DNA from: Streptomyces sp. DG2A-72
Lineage (GTDB): Bacteria; Actinomycetota; Actinomycetes; Streptomycetales; Streptomycetaceae
Reading direction: 5' to 3'
Length of the DNA: 64,000 nucleotides
NCBI RefSeq assembly: GCF_030499575.1
Contig: NZ_JASTLC010000001.1
Span: forward strand, 5,790,001 to 5,854,000
Both the position numbers and the translations under genes were made by a program. This document shows, one piece after another, positions 16,791-25,155 of this stretch; positions within the stretch are counted from its first letter, which is position 1; the number at the start of each line of letters is the position of its first letter. Below the pieces are notes generated by a model, which did not search any database, was not told the origin of the DNA, and saw only the letters and a list, made by a program, of their open reading frames with translations.

Positions 16791-16849
16791 GTCGCGCCCA
16801 CGCGGCGGAGCCGCATATCGACACAGCCCCGCGCCCCTTCGGGGCGCTG
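16791..16849. repeat. dispersed 59-bp terminator-containing repeat, copy 1
   Basis: Nearly identical (one base indel) to the reverse complement of 31426-31485. It contains a GCGCCCC...GGGGCGC hairpin preceded by a conserved flank with GGCGGAGCCGCATATCGAC. It lies after the minus-strand DNA polymerase gene, where a terminator is expected. Confidence 0.9.
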
Positions 16850-16899
16850 CCGAACCCCAGCCAGAATCGGCGTACATGACGACTCTCGCGGCGGGCTGA

Positions 16900-18594
16900 T
16901 CATTTCGCGTCCGCGTAACACTCCACGACCGCCGTCGTGAACGGAAACCGCACCGGCGTCTCGCCGAACGTCAGCCGGCCCGCGAGGTCCGACGCCTCCC
17001 GGATCGCCGCCACGACCGTCTCGGCCTCCTCCTCGGGACAGTGCACGATCACCTCGTCGTGCTGGAAGAAGACCAGCTCCGCCGCCATGCCCGCACAGGC
17101 CTGCCGCAGCGCGGCGAGCAGCAGCAGGGTCCAGTCGGCGGCGCTGCCCTGGACGACGAAGTTGCGGGCGAAGCGGCCACGGGCGCGGGCGTTGGTGGAG
17201 GCGTAGCCCGGCACCCAGGCGTCGTCGCCGGGCGGCGCGTCGGCCGGACCGTCCTGCGGAATCCCCGCCTCCTCCGTGGTGGCGTCGGTCGCTCCGGCCG
17301 CCGGGGGACACGTACGCCCGAGCCAGGTCCGTACGAGCCGCCCCTCCGCGCCCTCCCGCGCCGCGTCGTCGACGTACGCCACCGCCTTGGGGAAGCGGCG
17401 TCTGAGGGCGGCGAGGTTCTTCAGGCCGTCGCCGGACGTCTGCCCGTACACCGCCCCCAGGACGGCGAGCTTGGCCTGGGCGCGGTCGCCGGAGAAGGCG
17501 CGGTCGGACACCGACTGGTACAGGTCGGTCTCCCGGCCGGCCACCTCCATCAGTCCGGGGTCGCGGGAGATGGCCGCGAGGACGCGCGGCTCCATCTGGT
17601 CGGCGTCGGCGACGACCAGCCGCCAGCCGGGATCGGCGACCACCGCGCGCCGGATGACCTTGGGGATCTGCAACGCGCCCCCGCCGTTGGTCACCCAGCG
17701 GCCGGTGACGGTCCCGCCCGCGAGGAACTCGGGCCGGAACCGGCCGTCCCGGACCCAGTCCTGCAGCCAGGACCAGCCGTGGGCGACCCAGATGCGGTAC
17801 AGCTTCTTGTACTCGATCAGCGGCTTCACGGCCGGGTGGTCGACGGACTCGATCTCCCAGCGGCGGGTCGATCTGACCTTGATCCCGGCCTGCGCGAACG
17901 CCTTGATCACATCGGCCGGCAGATCGGGCCGCACCCGGCGCCCGAACGCGGCCGACACCTCGTCCGCCAGCTCCGCCAGCCGCCGCGGCTCCCCGCCGCC
18001 CGCATACCGCTCGCCGAGCAGTTCGTGCAGCACCCGGCGGTGGACGTCGGCGCTCCACGGCAGCCCCGCCCGGTTCATCTCGGCGGCGACCAGCATCCCC
18101 GCCGACTCGGCGGCCGTCAGCAGCCGCATCCGCTGCGGATGCGCCGCCCGGTCGTGCCGGCGCTGCTGCTCGGCGTAGACCTCGACGAGGTCGGCCAGCG
18201 GTACGTGCACGGACTGCGGCTCGAAGAGGGGTGACTGGGCGCCGGGTTCGGCCGAGCGCTGGGGCGGATCCGGCGGTACGGGGCCGCGGCGCAGCCGGGC
18301 CAGGGCGGCGGCTGCCGAGCGGGGTTCGCCGGACCGCCCCTCGTGGCCGAGCAGGAGGGTCTCGGCGTCCTCGATGTCGTAGCACCGCTCCACTCGCACC
18401 CCCGTGGCGAGCAGACGCGGATAGACCTCGGCGGTGGAACGCCAGACCCAGCGCGTGACCTCCGGCCGGCCGCGCACCGCCGCGGCCAGGTCCGGCTCCC
18501 GCACGACCGGTCCGGCGGGCAGCCCGTCCGAGCCGAGGGGGGCGAGCTCGGCGCCGCCGTCCTCGGCCGGAGCGAGTGCCCACCGATCGGTCAT
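16900..18594 (-). CDS. actinobacterial bifunctional 3'-5' exonuclease/DNA polymerase (PolA-like)
   Basis: 564 aa. The first ~190 residues look like a 3'-5' exonuclease domain (CYDIEDAETLLLGHEG). The rest is a family-A polymerase: VADADQMEPRVLAAIS (motif A), RAQAKLAVLGAVYGQTSGDG (O helix, motif B) and VFFQHDEVIVHCPEEE (motif C, His-Asp-Glu). It is much shorter than PolA and lacks the 5' nuclease. This second family-A polymerase is common in actinobacteria; a role in repair is likely but not well established. Codon use is typical of the chromosome. Confidence 0.9.
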   Translation of the reverse strand: MTDRWALAPAEDGGAELAPLGSDGLPAGPVVREPDLAAAVRGRPEVTRWVWRSTAEVYPRLLATGVRVERCYDIEDAETLLLGHEGRSGEPRSAAAALARLRRGPVPPDPPQRSAEPGAQSPLFEPQSVHVPLADLVEVYAEQQRRHDRAAHPQRMRLLTAAESAGMLVAAEMNRAGLPWSADVHRRVLHELLGERYAGGGEPRRLAELADEVSAAFGRRVRPDLPADVIKAFAQAGIKVRSTRRWEIESVDHPAVKPLIEYKKLYRIWVAHGWSWLQDWVRDGRFRPEFLAGGTVTGRWVTNGGGALQIPKVIRRAVVADPGWRLVVADADQMEPRVLAAISRDPGLMEVAGRETDLYQSVSDRAFSGDRAQAKLAVLGAVYGQTSGDGLKNLAALRRRFPKAVAYVDDAAREGAEGRLVRTWLGRTCPPAAGATDATTEEAGIPQDGPADAPPGDDAWVPGYASTNARARGRFARNFVVQGSAADWTLLLLAALRQACAGMAAELVFFQHDEVIVHCPEEEAETVVAAIREASDLAGRLTFGETPVRFPFTTAVVECYADAK

Positions 18595-18628
18595 GCTGCG
18601 AGTGTGGCACCCGGGTCTGACAACGGCC

Positions 18629-19420
18629 TCAGCCTTGCGTTTCGCCCTTCCCAGGAGCCTTTCCGGGGGCCTCCCCGGCAGCCTCCTCGGTGGTCTCCTC
18701 GCCGCTCTTCAGGAACTGGGAGAGCAGCCCGACGATGTACTCCTCCATCGCCTGCTTGGTGAGCCCGAGGCCGGACAGAATGCCCGTGCCGTTCTCGAAT
18801 TCCAGCAGGGCCAGCAGGATGTGCTCGGTGCCGATGTAGTTGTGGCCGAGGCGCAGGGCCTCGCGGAAGGTGAGCTCCAGGACCTTCTTGGCGTCGGAGC
18901 CGTAGGGGACCAGGTCGGGGACCTTGTCGGCGGCGGGCGGCAGCGCGGCGGTGGCGGCCTGGCGTACGGAGTCCAGGGGGACGCCGTGCGCCGTGATCGC
19001 CTTCGCGGCCAGACCGTCCGGGTCGGCCAGCAGACCGAGCACCAGGTGCGCGGGGCGGCCCTCGGGGTTGCGGGCCGCGATGGCCTCGTTGTGGGCGGCC
19101 ATCACCGCGTTGCGGGCACGCGGCGTGTAGCGGTCGAAGCCCGTTTGCGGGTCGAGGTCGGCCGACTCCTTCGGCACGAAGCGCTTCTGCGCAGCCTGCC
19201 GGGTGACGCCCATGCTCTTGCCGATGTCGGTCCAGGAGGCGCCCGATCGCCGGGCCTGATCCACGAAGTGGCCGATCAGATGGTCGGCCACCTCCCCGAG
19301 GTGATCGCCGGCGATCACCGCGTCCTGGAGCTGGTCGAGGGGCTCGTCGTGGACCTTCTTGATGGCCGCGATGAGTTCGTCGAGACGTACGGATGACGTG
19401 ATGGTCGGGTTCGTCGACAT
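18629..19420 (-). CDS. Clp N-domain protein with an N-terminal helix-turn-helix
   Basis: 263 aa. Residues ~50-80 contain SGASWTDIGKSMGVTRQAAQ, a helix-turn-helix-like segment. From ~95 to 230 two Clp-N repeats follow (FDRYTPRARNAVMAA, PAHLVLGLL, LGHNYIGTEHILLALL) as in ClpC/ClpA, but no AAA+ ATPase domain is present. Such stand-alone Clp-N proteins may act as Clp adaptors or regulators (inference). The promoter overlaps two inverted repeats and the -10 box sits six bases before the ATG, so the mRNA is probably leaderless and autoregulated. The tail is Lys/Glu-rich and probably disordered. Confidence 0.85.
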   Translation of the reverse strand: MSTNPTITSSVRLDELIAAIKKVHDEPLDQLQDAVIAGDHLGEVADHLIGHFVDQARRSGASWTDIGKSMGVTRQAAQKRFVPKESADLDPQTGFDRYTPRARNAVMAAHNEAIAARNPEGRPAHLVLGLLADPDGLAAKAITAHGVPLDSVRQAATAALPPAADKVPDLVPYGSDAKKVLELTFREALRLGHNYIGTEHILLALLEFENGTGILSGLGLTKQAMEEYIVGLLSQFLKSGEETTEEAAGEAPGKAPGKGETQG

Positions 19421-19421
19421 G

Positions 19422-19469
19422 TGTCAACCGTAGGTTGCACTCTCCGCTGGTGTCAACCCTTGGTTGACA
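19422..19469 (-). promoter_or_regulatory. promoter with two operator palindromes over -35 and -10
   Basis: On the minus strand TGTCAACCAAGGGTTGACA (perfect 8-bp arms) ends in the -35 TTGACA. After an 18-bp spacer the -10 TACGGT lies inside GTGCAACCTACGGTTGACA, a second, imperfect copy centred 29 bp away. Six bases separate the -10 from the ATG, indicating leaderless transcription. A repressor bound here would block both promoter boxes; the HTH protein encoded next is the obvious candidate. Confidence 0.75.
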
Positions 19470-19514
19470 GTGGTTGGCGCCCACGCGCGCGTGCCCCCAT
19501 GGCACGATCGCCGG

Positions 19515-20615
19515 GTGAGCAGCAGCACCGTCGAACGCGCCTTCCAGGCCGCCCTGTACGGCGACACCGACACCGCCCTCGACACCGGCGCGTCCCTCCT
19601 CGCCGCCGACCCGAGCGCGGACGCCGAACTCGCCCGCCGTGGCCAGGAGTTCGTGGCGACGGCCTGGCGACGCGGCTGGCAGCCCGCCGACGTCGTACGG
19701 ATCGTGCGGCGCGAGCTGGACGACGTACACGTACGCCTCGTATCGGCCCTCATCCGCGCGCAGGTGTCGTACGACCGACCGCGCGGCCCCCGCTGGACCG
19801 CACAGCTCGACGAACTGACCGCCAAGGCCCCGCCCTCCACCGACCGCTTCTCGCACGCGACAGCCGTCCTGGAGCTGTACCGGCTGCTGCTGCGCCTGCC
19901 CGCGCTGGAACCCCTGGACGAGCCGTCCAGCAGGCACCCCAGGTCCGATTCCCGCATGCTCACCCGCATCCGTGCCCTGCTGGCGAAGGCGGAGGCGACC
20001 GGCTTCCCGGAGGAGGCGGAGGCGCTCAGTGCCAAGGCGCAGGAGCTGATGGCGCGGCACAGCATCGACGAGGCGCTGCTTGCGGGCCAGGCGCCCACCG
20101 CGGACGTGCCCGGCGCCTGCCGGATCGGGGTCGAGCCACCGTACGAGCAGGCCAAGGCGGTGCTGCTGGACGCGGTCGCCACCGCCAACCACTGCCGGGC
20201 CGTGTGGAACGAACCCCTCGGCTTCTCCACCGTCGTCGGCTTCGAACCCGACCTGGAGGCCGTCGAACTCCTCTACACCTCACTGCTGGTGCAGGCGCAG
20301 ACCGCGATGACGCAGGCGGAGGCCGCCCAGCGCGCGGGCGGACGCAGGCGGACCAAGACCTTCCGGCAGTCCTTCCTCGCGGCCTACGCCCACCGGGTCG
20401 GCACCCGCCTCGCAGCCGCCGCCGAGACCCAGGTGACCGGCGACCTGCTCCCGGTCCTCGCCTCCCGTGAACTCGCCGTCACCGGCCGCCTGGACCGCAT
20501 GTTCCCGGAGACGACCACGACCCGGCTGCGCGGGGTCACGGACGCGGCGGGCTGGACGGAAGGGGCTCAGGCGGCGGACCGGGCGCAGGTCGGCCGTCGT
20601 AAGCCGCTGCGCTGA
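19515..20615 (+). CDS. DUF2786 domain protein
   Basis: 366 aa from the GTG 45 bases after the operator region. Residues ~150-190 are a DUF2786 segment (RIRALLAKAEATGFPEEAEA, then LSAKAQELMARHSID), followed by the usual all-helical/beta region with KTFRQSFLAAYAHRVGTRL. DUF2786 proteins occur in phages and bacteria with unknown function. The first 130 residues are helical with no recognised domain. It is divergent from the Clp-N gene, so the shared 19.4-19.5 kb intergenic region may regulate both. Confidence 0.8.
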   Translation: MSSSTVERAFQAALYGDTDTALDTGASLLAADPSADAELARRGQEFVATAWRRGWQPADVVRIVRRELDDVHVRLVSALIRAQVSYDRPRGPRWTAQLDELTAKAPPSTDRFSHATAVLELYRLLLRLPALEPLDEPSSRHPRSDSRMLTRIRALLAKAEATGFPEEAEALSAKAQELMARHSIDEALLAGQAPTADVPGACRIGVEPPYEQAKAVLLDAVATANHCRAVWNEPLGFSTVVGFEPDLEAVELLYTSLLVQAQTAMTQAEAAQRAGGRRRTKTFRQSFLAAYAHRVGTRLAAAAETQVTGDLLPVLASRELAVTGRLDRMFPETTTTRLRGVTDAAGWTEGAQAADRAQVGRRKPLR

Positions 20616-20628
20616 GCCTCCTGCCTCC

Positions 20629-21153
20629 TCAGTCGCCGGACTGCGTGAACCCGCTCACCGTGGCGTCCGGCTCGTCCCCGCTCTTCAGGGCGACCGCACC
20701 GTACGTCCACGGGAACTCCTGCGTGTCGGCGTCGTCGCCGGGCAGCGAGACCTTCATCGTCTTCGCGGCGACGCTCGACTTGCCGCCCTCCGCACCGCGT
20801 ACGTACGTGATGGTGAACGACGTGGTCGAGCCCTTGGCGAGCGTCAGCTTCTGCGACGGGGCCGCCTTGTCCACGGGGACGGCGGCGGAGGAGTCCCCGG
20901 CGTGGAGGCCGACGCCGGGGAAGCCGTCCAGGGTGCATTGGGCGCTGCTGTTCGTGACGGTGACGGAGACATTGCCCGTGTCCCCGGCGGCGGGCGCGGC
21001 GTTGGCCGGTCCGATCTCCAGACTGACCTCACCGAGCGTGCAGGCGGTGCTCTTTTCCTTGCCGGTTTCCTTGGCGGAGTCGCCGCCACTGTCACAGGCA
21101 GTCAGCAGCAGGGCCGCGGCAAGGGCGGTGACGGCGAGAGGTGTGGCGCGCAT
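20629..21153 (-). CDS. DUF4232 lipoprotein
   Basis: 174 aa from the second in-frame ATG (MRATPLAV), which directly opens a signal peptide; an earlier ATG at 21186 would add 11 residues. Lipobox LLTAC near residue 21. The mature part has the DUF4232 beta-sandwich pattern (AAPAAGDTGNVSVTVTNSSA, then QCTLDGFPGVGL), a domain of unknown function common in actinobacterial lipoproteins. It converges with the DUF2786 gene and precedes no obvious operon partner. Confidence 0.82.
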   Translation of the reverse strand: MRATPLAVTALAAALLLTACDSGGDSAKETGKEKSTACTLGEVSLEIGPANAAPAAGDTGNVSVTVTNSSAQCTLDGFPGVGLHAGDSSAAVPVDKAAPSQKLTLAKGSTTSFTITYVRGAEGGKSSVAAKTMKVSLPGDDADTQEFPWTYGAVALKSGDEPDATVSGFTQSGD

Positions 21154-21275
21154 GTGCTTCCTCGGGGCGTGGGCGGTCGCGTGCATGGATCATCACGCAT
21201 GAGGAAGTGGCGCGGTTGCCCGCCCCCACCCAAGGGCCCCGAGGGGCCCGTCAAGCGCTCCGGGCGCCCCGAAGA

Positions 21276-21770
21276 TCAGCCGAGACTCGCCGTGGGCAGC
21301 CCGGAAGGCAGCTGCCCGCCCTCCGCCTTGGTGTACGTCTCCGTGCCGAGCCCGTCCTCCCACGTCACCTTGAGCGTCTTCCCGTCGACGGAGTCGACCA
21401 TCCCCGTCGCCCGGTCCTTGCTGCCGTCGGTGCACTTGAGGTGGATCATCCGCATGCCGGACTCCTCGCCCGCGGTCCCGCTGCACACGGTTCCGCCGGT
21501 CGCGAAGAGCCCGGCCTCCGTGCCGGTGATGACCAGCGCGACGGCCTTGCCGTCGGTCGTGGCGAGCCAACTGCCCGCCAGGTCGCCGGACGCGGACGCC
21601 GACCCGCCGGTGCCGCCGCCCGTGTCCGCCGTCTCGGCCGAGGAGGCGGAGGCGCTGGGGCTGGGGCTGGGCGCGGAATCGTCTTCCGAGCCGCCGCCAC
21701 CGCAGGCGGTCAGCACCAGCGCGCCCACCACGCCGGCGACCGCGAGTCGCACGTTCGTCACCGAAGTCAC
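21276..21770 (-). CDS. small secreted lipoprotein
   Basis: 164 aa. Signal peptide with lipobox VLTAC (cysteine near residue 23), a glycine cluster, then a Ser/Pro/Ala-rich linker to about residue 60. The ~100-residue outer domain (LAGSWLATTDGKAVALVITG; GKTLKVTWEDGLGTETYTK) looks like a compact beta structure with cysteines in VCSGTAG and LKCTDG that may form a disulfide. No family recognised with certainty. It lies 65 bases upstream of the rpsN stop but on the same strand as rpmB-rpsN, so some read-through is possible. Confidence 0.75.
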   Translation of the reverse strand: MTSVTNVRLAVAGVVGALVLTACGGGGSEDDSAPSPSPSASASSAETADTGGGTGGSASASGDLAGSWLATTDGKAVALVITGTEAGLFATGGTVCSGTAGEESGMRMIHLKCTDGSKDRATGMVDSVDGKTLKVTWEDGLGTETYTKAEGGQLPSGLPTASLG

Positions 21771-21835
21771 TGCTGGCTCCCAAGCTCTGGCCGGAGGTCC
21801 GCAGCAAGCTACCAGTACTTACCGGTAGGGGACTT

Positions 21836-22141
21836 TTACCAGGAGGACTTCCGGACCCCCGGCAGGTACCCCGCGTGCGCCTGTCCACGCAGGTTCACCC
21901 GGGACAGCCCGAAGGTACGGAGGTAGCCGCGGGGCCGCCCGTCGACGCTGTCGCGGTTGCGTACGCGCGTGCTGCTGGCGTCGCGCGGCTGCCTGCGCAA
22001 CTCCTGCTGGGCGGCGAGGCGTTCGGCCTCCGTCGAGGACGGCCGGCGGATGATCTCCTTCAGCTCGGCCCGGCGCTCGGCGTACCGCGCGACGATCTCC
22101 TGCCGCTTCTCGTTCTTCGCGATCTTGCTCTTCTTCGCCAT
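21836..22141 (-). CDS. rpsN: ribosomal protein S14, zinc-independent paralogue
   Basis: 101 aa, 30S head protein S14 of the long zinc-free type. There is no cysteine anywhere, while the zinc type has two CxxC pairs; signature [20 protein letters not shown]. It is the second gene after rpmB with an ATGA overlap. Known biology: actinobacteria express such cysteine-free copies under zinc starvation to replace zinc-bearing ones and release zinc. The Zur-like box 270 bases upstream fits this. Confidence 0.95.
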   Translation of the reverse strand: MAKKSKIAKNEKRQEIVARYAERRAELKEIIRRPSSTEAERLAAQQELRRQPRDASSTRVRNRDSVDGRPRGYLRTFGLSRVNLRGQAHAGYLPGVRKSSW

Positions 22142-22377
22142 CAGACCTTCACTCCCCGGGCACGGATCCGGGCCACGGCGGCCTCGATGCCGATCGTGTC
22201 GATGGTCTTGATGCCCTTCGTGCTCAGCTTCAGCCGGACGTAACGGCCCTCACTGGGCAGCCAGTAGCGCTTGGACTGGATGTTCGGGTCGAAGCGGCGG
22301 GAGGTCCGCCGGTGCGAGTGGGAGATCGTGTTGCCGAAGCCCGGCTGGGCTCCGGTCAGCATGCAGTGGGCGGACAA
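22141..22377 (-). CDS. rpmB: ribosomal protein L28, zinc-independent paralogue
   Basis: 78 aa from TTG 22377 ([20 protein letters not shown]), with AGGTG about 9 bases ahead; longer frames upstream contain nothing L28-like. It lacks the CxxC pairs of zinc-binding L28 and has a single cysteine. First gene of the minus-strand arm of the divergent zinc-starvation cluster; its stop overlaps the rpsN start (ATGA). Confidence 0.93.
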   Translation of the reverse strand: MSAHCMLTGAQPGFGNTISHSHRRTSRRFDPNIQSKRYWLPSEGRYVRLKLSTKGIKTIDTIGIEAAVARIRARGVKV

Positions 22378-22405
22378 GGGTGACGCACCTCTCTCGACGG
22401 TGTTG

Positions 22406-22426
22406 TGTAAATGGAATTCATTTTCA
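22406..22426. promoter_or_regulatory. Zur-like box between rpmB and rpmG
   Basis: TGTAAATGGAATTCATTTTCA is an AT-rich imperfect palindrome (AAATG-GAATTC-ATTTT core) close to the Streptomyces Zur consensus as remembered (TGAAAATGATTTTCA). It stands out in GC-rich DNA and lies between the two divergent arms. A likely -10 for rpmG (TAAGAT, 22428-22433) is two bases away and six bases before the rpmG ATG, so zinc-loaded Zur would block it and the rpmG mRNA is probably leaderless. Confidence 0.82.
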
Positions 22427-22439
22427 GTAAGATACCAGC

Positions 22440-22604
22440 ATGGCACGCAACGAACTCCGACCGGTCATCAAGCTCCGGTCCACGGCGGGGACCGGCTACA
22501 CGTACGTGACCCGCAAGAACCGCCGCAACGACCCGGACCGTATGACCCTGCGCAAGTACGACCCGGTCGTCGGCCGTCACGTCGACTTCCGAGAGGAGCG
22601 CTGA
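22440..22604 (+). CDS. rpmG: ribosomal protein L33, zinc-independent paralogue
   Basis: 54 aa, 50S protein L33 ([40 protein letters not shown]). No cysteines, so it is the zinc-free form. First gene of the plus-strand arm rpmG-rpmE-cobW-like-rpsR. There is no ribosome site because the probable transcription start coincides with the ATG. Confidence 0.95.
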   Translation: MARNELRPVIKLRSTAGTGYTYVTRKNRRNDPDRMTLRKYDPVVGRHVDFREER

Positions 22605-22613
22605 ACCACCCCC

Positions 22614-22862
22614 ATGCGCAAGGAAATCCACCCCGAGTACGGCCCCGTCGTCTTCCGTGACCGTGCCGCGGACTACGCCTTCCTCACCCGCTCCACGATG
22701 ACCAGCGAGAAGACCATCGAGTGGGAGGACGGCAACACCTACCCGGTCGTCGACGTCGAGATCTCGAACGTCAGCCACCCCTTCTACACCGGCACCGCCC
22801 GCGTCCTGGACACCGCAGGCCGCGTCGAGCGCTTCGAGCGCCGGTACGGAAAGCAGGGCTGA
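22614..22862 (+). CDS. rpmE: ribosomal protein L31 type B, zinc-independent
   Basis: 82 aa, L31 of the type-B form ([27 protein letters not shown]). It lacks the CxxC pair of the zinc form, which it replaces under zinc limitation. It starts 9 bases after rpmG behind GAGAGGAG; its TGA overlaps the ATG of the next gene. Confidence 0.95.
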   Translation: MRKEIHPEYGPVVFRDRAADYAFLTRSTMTSEKTIEWEDGNTYPVVDVEISNVSHPFYTGTARVLDTAGRVERFERRYGKQG

Positions 22863-24073
22863 TGCTCTCCGTCGTCATCGTCGGCGGGCTGCACGCCGAC
22901 GCCCGCAAGGCGACCGTGGAGCGGTTGCTCACCGACGTGCCCGGCAGCGTCGTACTCCATCACGACCTGGCGACGGCCGTCGCCGGCACGGTCGTACGGA
23001 CCGTGCGTGACGCCACCGGCATCCTGTCCGCCGGTGAGGCCCCACTGGTCAACGACTGTGCGTGCTGCGCGCTGCGGGAAGACCTGGTGCCCGAGCTGCT
23101 GCGCCTGCGCGACGCCGGAACGGTCCGGCTCGCGGTCGTCGAGCTGTGGGACTCCGTCGAGCCCAAGGCCATGGCCGAGGTGGTCACCGGCGGCGGGCTC
23201 ACCGTCACCGGCGTGATCACCGCGGTCGACCCGGCACTCGTGCTGCCGTACCTCGGCAACGGCGACGACCTGGCGGAGCGCGGCCTCGCCGCCGCGGCCA
23301 CCGACCAGCGCACGGTCGCCGACACCTTCGCGCGACAGCTGGAGTACGCCCCCGTCCTCGCCCTCGTCGACTCCCCGGAGGCCGACGACGAGGACCGTGA
23401 GCTGCTCGCCCAGCTGCACCCGACGGCCCGCCAGGTCCCGATCGGCCACGGTGACCTGGCGGGCGCTCATGGCGATCTCGCGCCGGACGCGGCCGACGAC
23501 GGCCTGACGGTGCCCGCCCCGCGCCGCCGCCCCCTGACGCCCCTCGCGCAGGCGGCCCTGGCCGGCTTCGACGTCGAGTCGGCCGCCGCCGCCCAGCACC
23601 CCGCGTGCGCGCTGCTGCCCGCCGACGCGGACGCGCACGGCGTCTCCACGCTGGTCTGGCACCGACGCAGGCCCTTCCACCCGGAGCGGCTGTATGCGGC
23701 GCTGGAGGACCTGACCTGCGCGGCGGCCCGCAGCCGGGGCCGGTTCTGGCTCGCCGACAAGCCGGACACGCTGCTGCACTGGGACGCCGCGGGCGGCGCG
23801 CTGTGCGTGGAGAGCGCGGGCCCCTGGCTCGCCGCGCTGCCGGACGCGGCCTGGGAGATGGTGCCGCCGGTACGCCGCGCCGCCGCCGCGCTGGACTGGC
23901 ATCCGGAGCACGGCGACTGCTGCCAGCACCTGGTCTTCACGTCCCCCGGCCTCGACCGCGACGGACTTCAGGAGCTGCTGGAGTCCTGCCTGCTCACCGA
24001 CGCCGAGTACGCCGCCGGGCGCGACGCCTGGAAGCGGCTGCCGCCCGCCTTCGACACCCTCCTGGAGGTCTGA
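22862..24073 (+). CDS. CobW/COG0523-family protein with degenerate P-loop
   Basis: 403 aa. COG0523 GTPases are metal chaperones, several induced by zinc starvation. This one keeps the metal motif CxCC (CACC, ~residue 62) in [11 protein letters not shown] and a CobW C-terminal domain ([20 protein letters not shown], then CCQHLVF). Its N-terminus reads [20 protein letters not shown] where GxxGxGKTT is expected: the glycines are gone and only a lysine remains. It may therefore bind nucleotide poorly. Embedded in the zinc-independent ribosomal gene operon (overlap with rpmE, 4-base gap to rpsR), so it is presumably Zur-controlled. Confidence 0.88.
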   Translation: MLSVVIVGGLHADARKATVERLLTDVPGSVVLHHDLATAVAGTVVRTVRDATGILSAGEAPLVNDCACCALREDLVPELLRLRDAGTVRLAVVELWDSVEPKAMAEVVTGGGLTVTGVITAVDPALVLPYLGNGDDLAERGLAAAATDQRTVADTFARQLEYAPVLALVDSPEADDEDRELLAQLHPTARQVPIGHGDLAGAHGDLAPDAADDGLTVPAPRRRPLTPLAQAALAGFDVESAAAAQHPACALLPADADAHGVSTLVWHRRRPFHPERLYAALEDLTCAAARSRGRFWLADKPDTLLHWDAAGGALCVESAGPWLAALPDAAWEMVPPVRRAAAALDWHPEHGDCCQHLVFTSPGLDRDGLQELLESCLLTDAEYAAGRDAWKRLPPAFDTLLEV

Positions 24074-24077
24074 CCCC

Positions 24078-24311
24078 ATGGCCCGCAAGCCCGAACGCAA
24101 GCCCGCCAAGCACCGCCCCAACCCGCTGGACCAGGCCAAGGTCGAGTACATCGACTACAAGGACACCGACCTGCTGCGGAAGTTCATCTCCGACCGCGGA
24201 AAGATCCGCAGCCGCCGCGTCACCCGCGTCTCCGCCCAGCAGCAGCGCCTGCTGGCCCGCGCGATCAAGAACGCACGCGAGATGGCACTGCTCCCGTACG
24301 CGAGCCGCTGA
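24078..24311 (+). CDS. rpsR: ribosomal protein S18, second copy
   Basis: 77 aa, 30S protein S18 ([40 protein letters not shown]). Without cysteines, unlike zinc-type S18. Last gene of the plus-strand zinc-starvation operon. Gene-poor DNA of about 460 bases follows. Confidence 0.95.
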   Translation: MARKPERKPAKHRPNPLDQAKVEYIDYKDTDLLRKFISDRGKIRSRRVTRVSAQQQRLLARAIKNAREMALLPYASR

Positions 24312-24467
24312 GGCTCCGCGCTCCCTCAAGACACCGCCGGCTCTGGAGACACCCGGCGTCGACGCGGGGCCTGCCCTCCCCAGCAGGCCCCAGCCTCGGC
24401 CCTGAGCCCCCGGCGGTGCGGTGCAGGACCCCGAATCTGCTCGTGCAGCGGCACCGTCCCCCGGGCG

Positions 24468-24623
24468 ATGGAACAGGAATCGCGCGGCGCGCGTCTGTTC
24501 CTAGGACACGAGGAACTCGATCCGGTCGATCCGGCGCGGCTGATGGCGCGGAAGAGCATGGACGGGGGATGGCGGTCGCATGTCATGCGGTCCCCGGGGC
24601 AGACGCTGGAGAAGCTTCGGTAA
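24468..24623 (+). CDS. possible orphan small ORF or gene remnant
   Basis: 51 codons with an amino-acid-like composition (LFLGHEELDPVDPARLMARK; SHVMRSPGQTLEKL) in the otherwise empty stretch 24,312-24,770. No ribosome site is seen before the ATG and no family is recognised. It reads like the C-terminal end of a lost gene. The rest of the stretch holds only the 24,661 operator. Confidence 0.25.
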   Translation: MEQESRGARLFLGHEELDPVDPARLMARKSMDGGWRSHVMRSPGQTLEKLR

Positions 24624-24660
24624 AGGGGTCGCCAAAGCTGTAACCGCAGGACCACCCCGC

Positions 24661-24690
24661 GTGCACGTGCATCTGCCCATGCATCTGCAC
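24661..24690 (+). promoter_or_regulatory. shared 26-bp element upstream of the DUF397 gene
   Basis: GTGCACGTGCATCTGCCC followed by ATGCATCTGCAC: two direct copies of TGCATCTG, 11 bp apart. The same sequence (25 of 26 bases) occurs inverted at 25739-25766 upstream of the ATPase gene. A probable -10 TATGAT (24712-24717) lies about 21 bases downstream with no -35 hexamer, so the element sits where an activator would bind. Confidence 0.65.
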
Positions 24691-24770
24691 AGGAACACGG
24701 TTATGATCCGGGTCAAGTTGACCACTGCATCAATGGCCTCACCAGCCAGTGCACCACCGGGGAGCGACCT

Positions 24771-25040
24771 GTGGACCACGACGTGTACGACGTTGACGAC
24801 GCGTCCGGCGTGTACAACGGCATGGCCGCCACCCAACTGCACGGGGTGGCCTGGCAGAAGAGCAGGCACAGCAACTCGCAGGGCTCCTGCGTGGAGTTCG
24901 CGCGGCTGCCCGGCGGCGAGGTCGCCGTGCGCAACTCGCGCTTCCCGGACGGTCCCGCGCTCGTCTACACGCGTGCGGAGATCGAGGCGATGCTCCTGGG
25001 CATCAAGGACGGCGAGTTCGATCACTTGACAGCGGGTTGA
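24771..25040 (+). CDS. DUF397 protein
   Basis: 89 aa from GTG behind GGGGAG. The C-terminal half is the DUF397 domain (WQKSRHSNSQGSCVEFARLP; VAVRNSRFPDGPALVYTRAE). DUF397 proteins are small partners of DUF5753-type XRE regulators in Streptomyces, e.g. the WhiJ-like and Scr1/Scr2 sets that influence development and antibiotic production (family knowledge). The regulator and a matching ATPase gene lie within 2 kb. The 30 N-terminal residues are acidic and variable. Confidence 0.85.
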   Translation: MDHDVYDVDDASGVYNGMAATQLHGVAWQKSRHSNSQGSCVEFARLPGGEVAVRNSRFPDGPALVYTRAEIEAMLLGIKDGEFDHLTAG

Positions 25041-25042
25041 GA

Positions 25043-25064
25043 CCCGGTCCGGCAGCGGACCGGG
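25043..25064. terminator. hairpin after the DUF397 gene
   Basis: CCCGGTCCG / CGGACCGGG, perfect 9-bp arms and a 4-base loop, directly after the DUF397 stop. Confidence 0.65.
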
Positions 25065-25126
25065 AACCGGCCGACCAGGCGACAACTCAGGGTGATCGCC
25101 CTCTGGCATTGCGTAACGCGCGTAGA

Positions 25127-25152
25127 ACCGCGGCCCCAGAGAGGGCCGCGGT
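25127..25152. terminator. hairpin after the ATPase gene
   Basis: ACCGCGGCCC / GGGCCGCGGT, perfect 10-bp arms and a 6-base loop, four bases past the minus-strand ATPase stop. Confidence 0.65.
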
Positions 25153-25155
25153 CGA

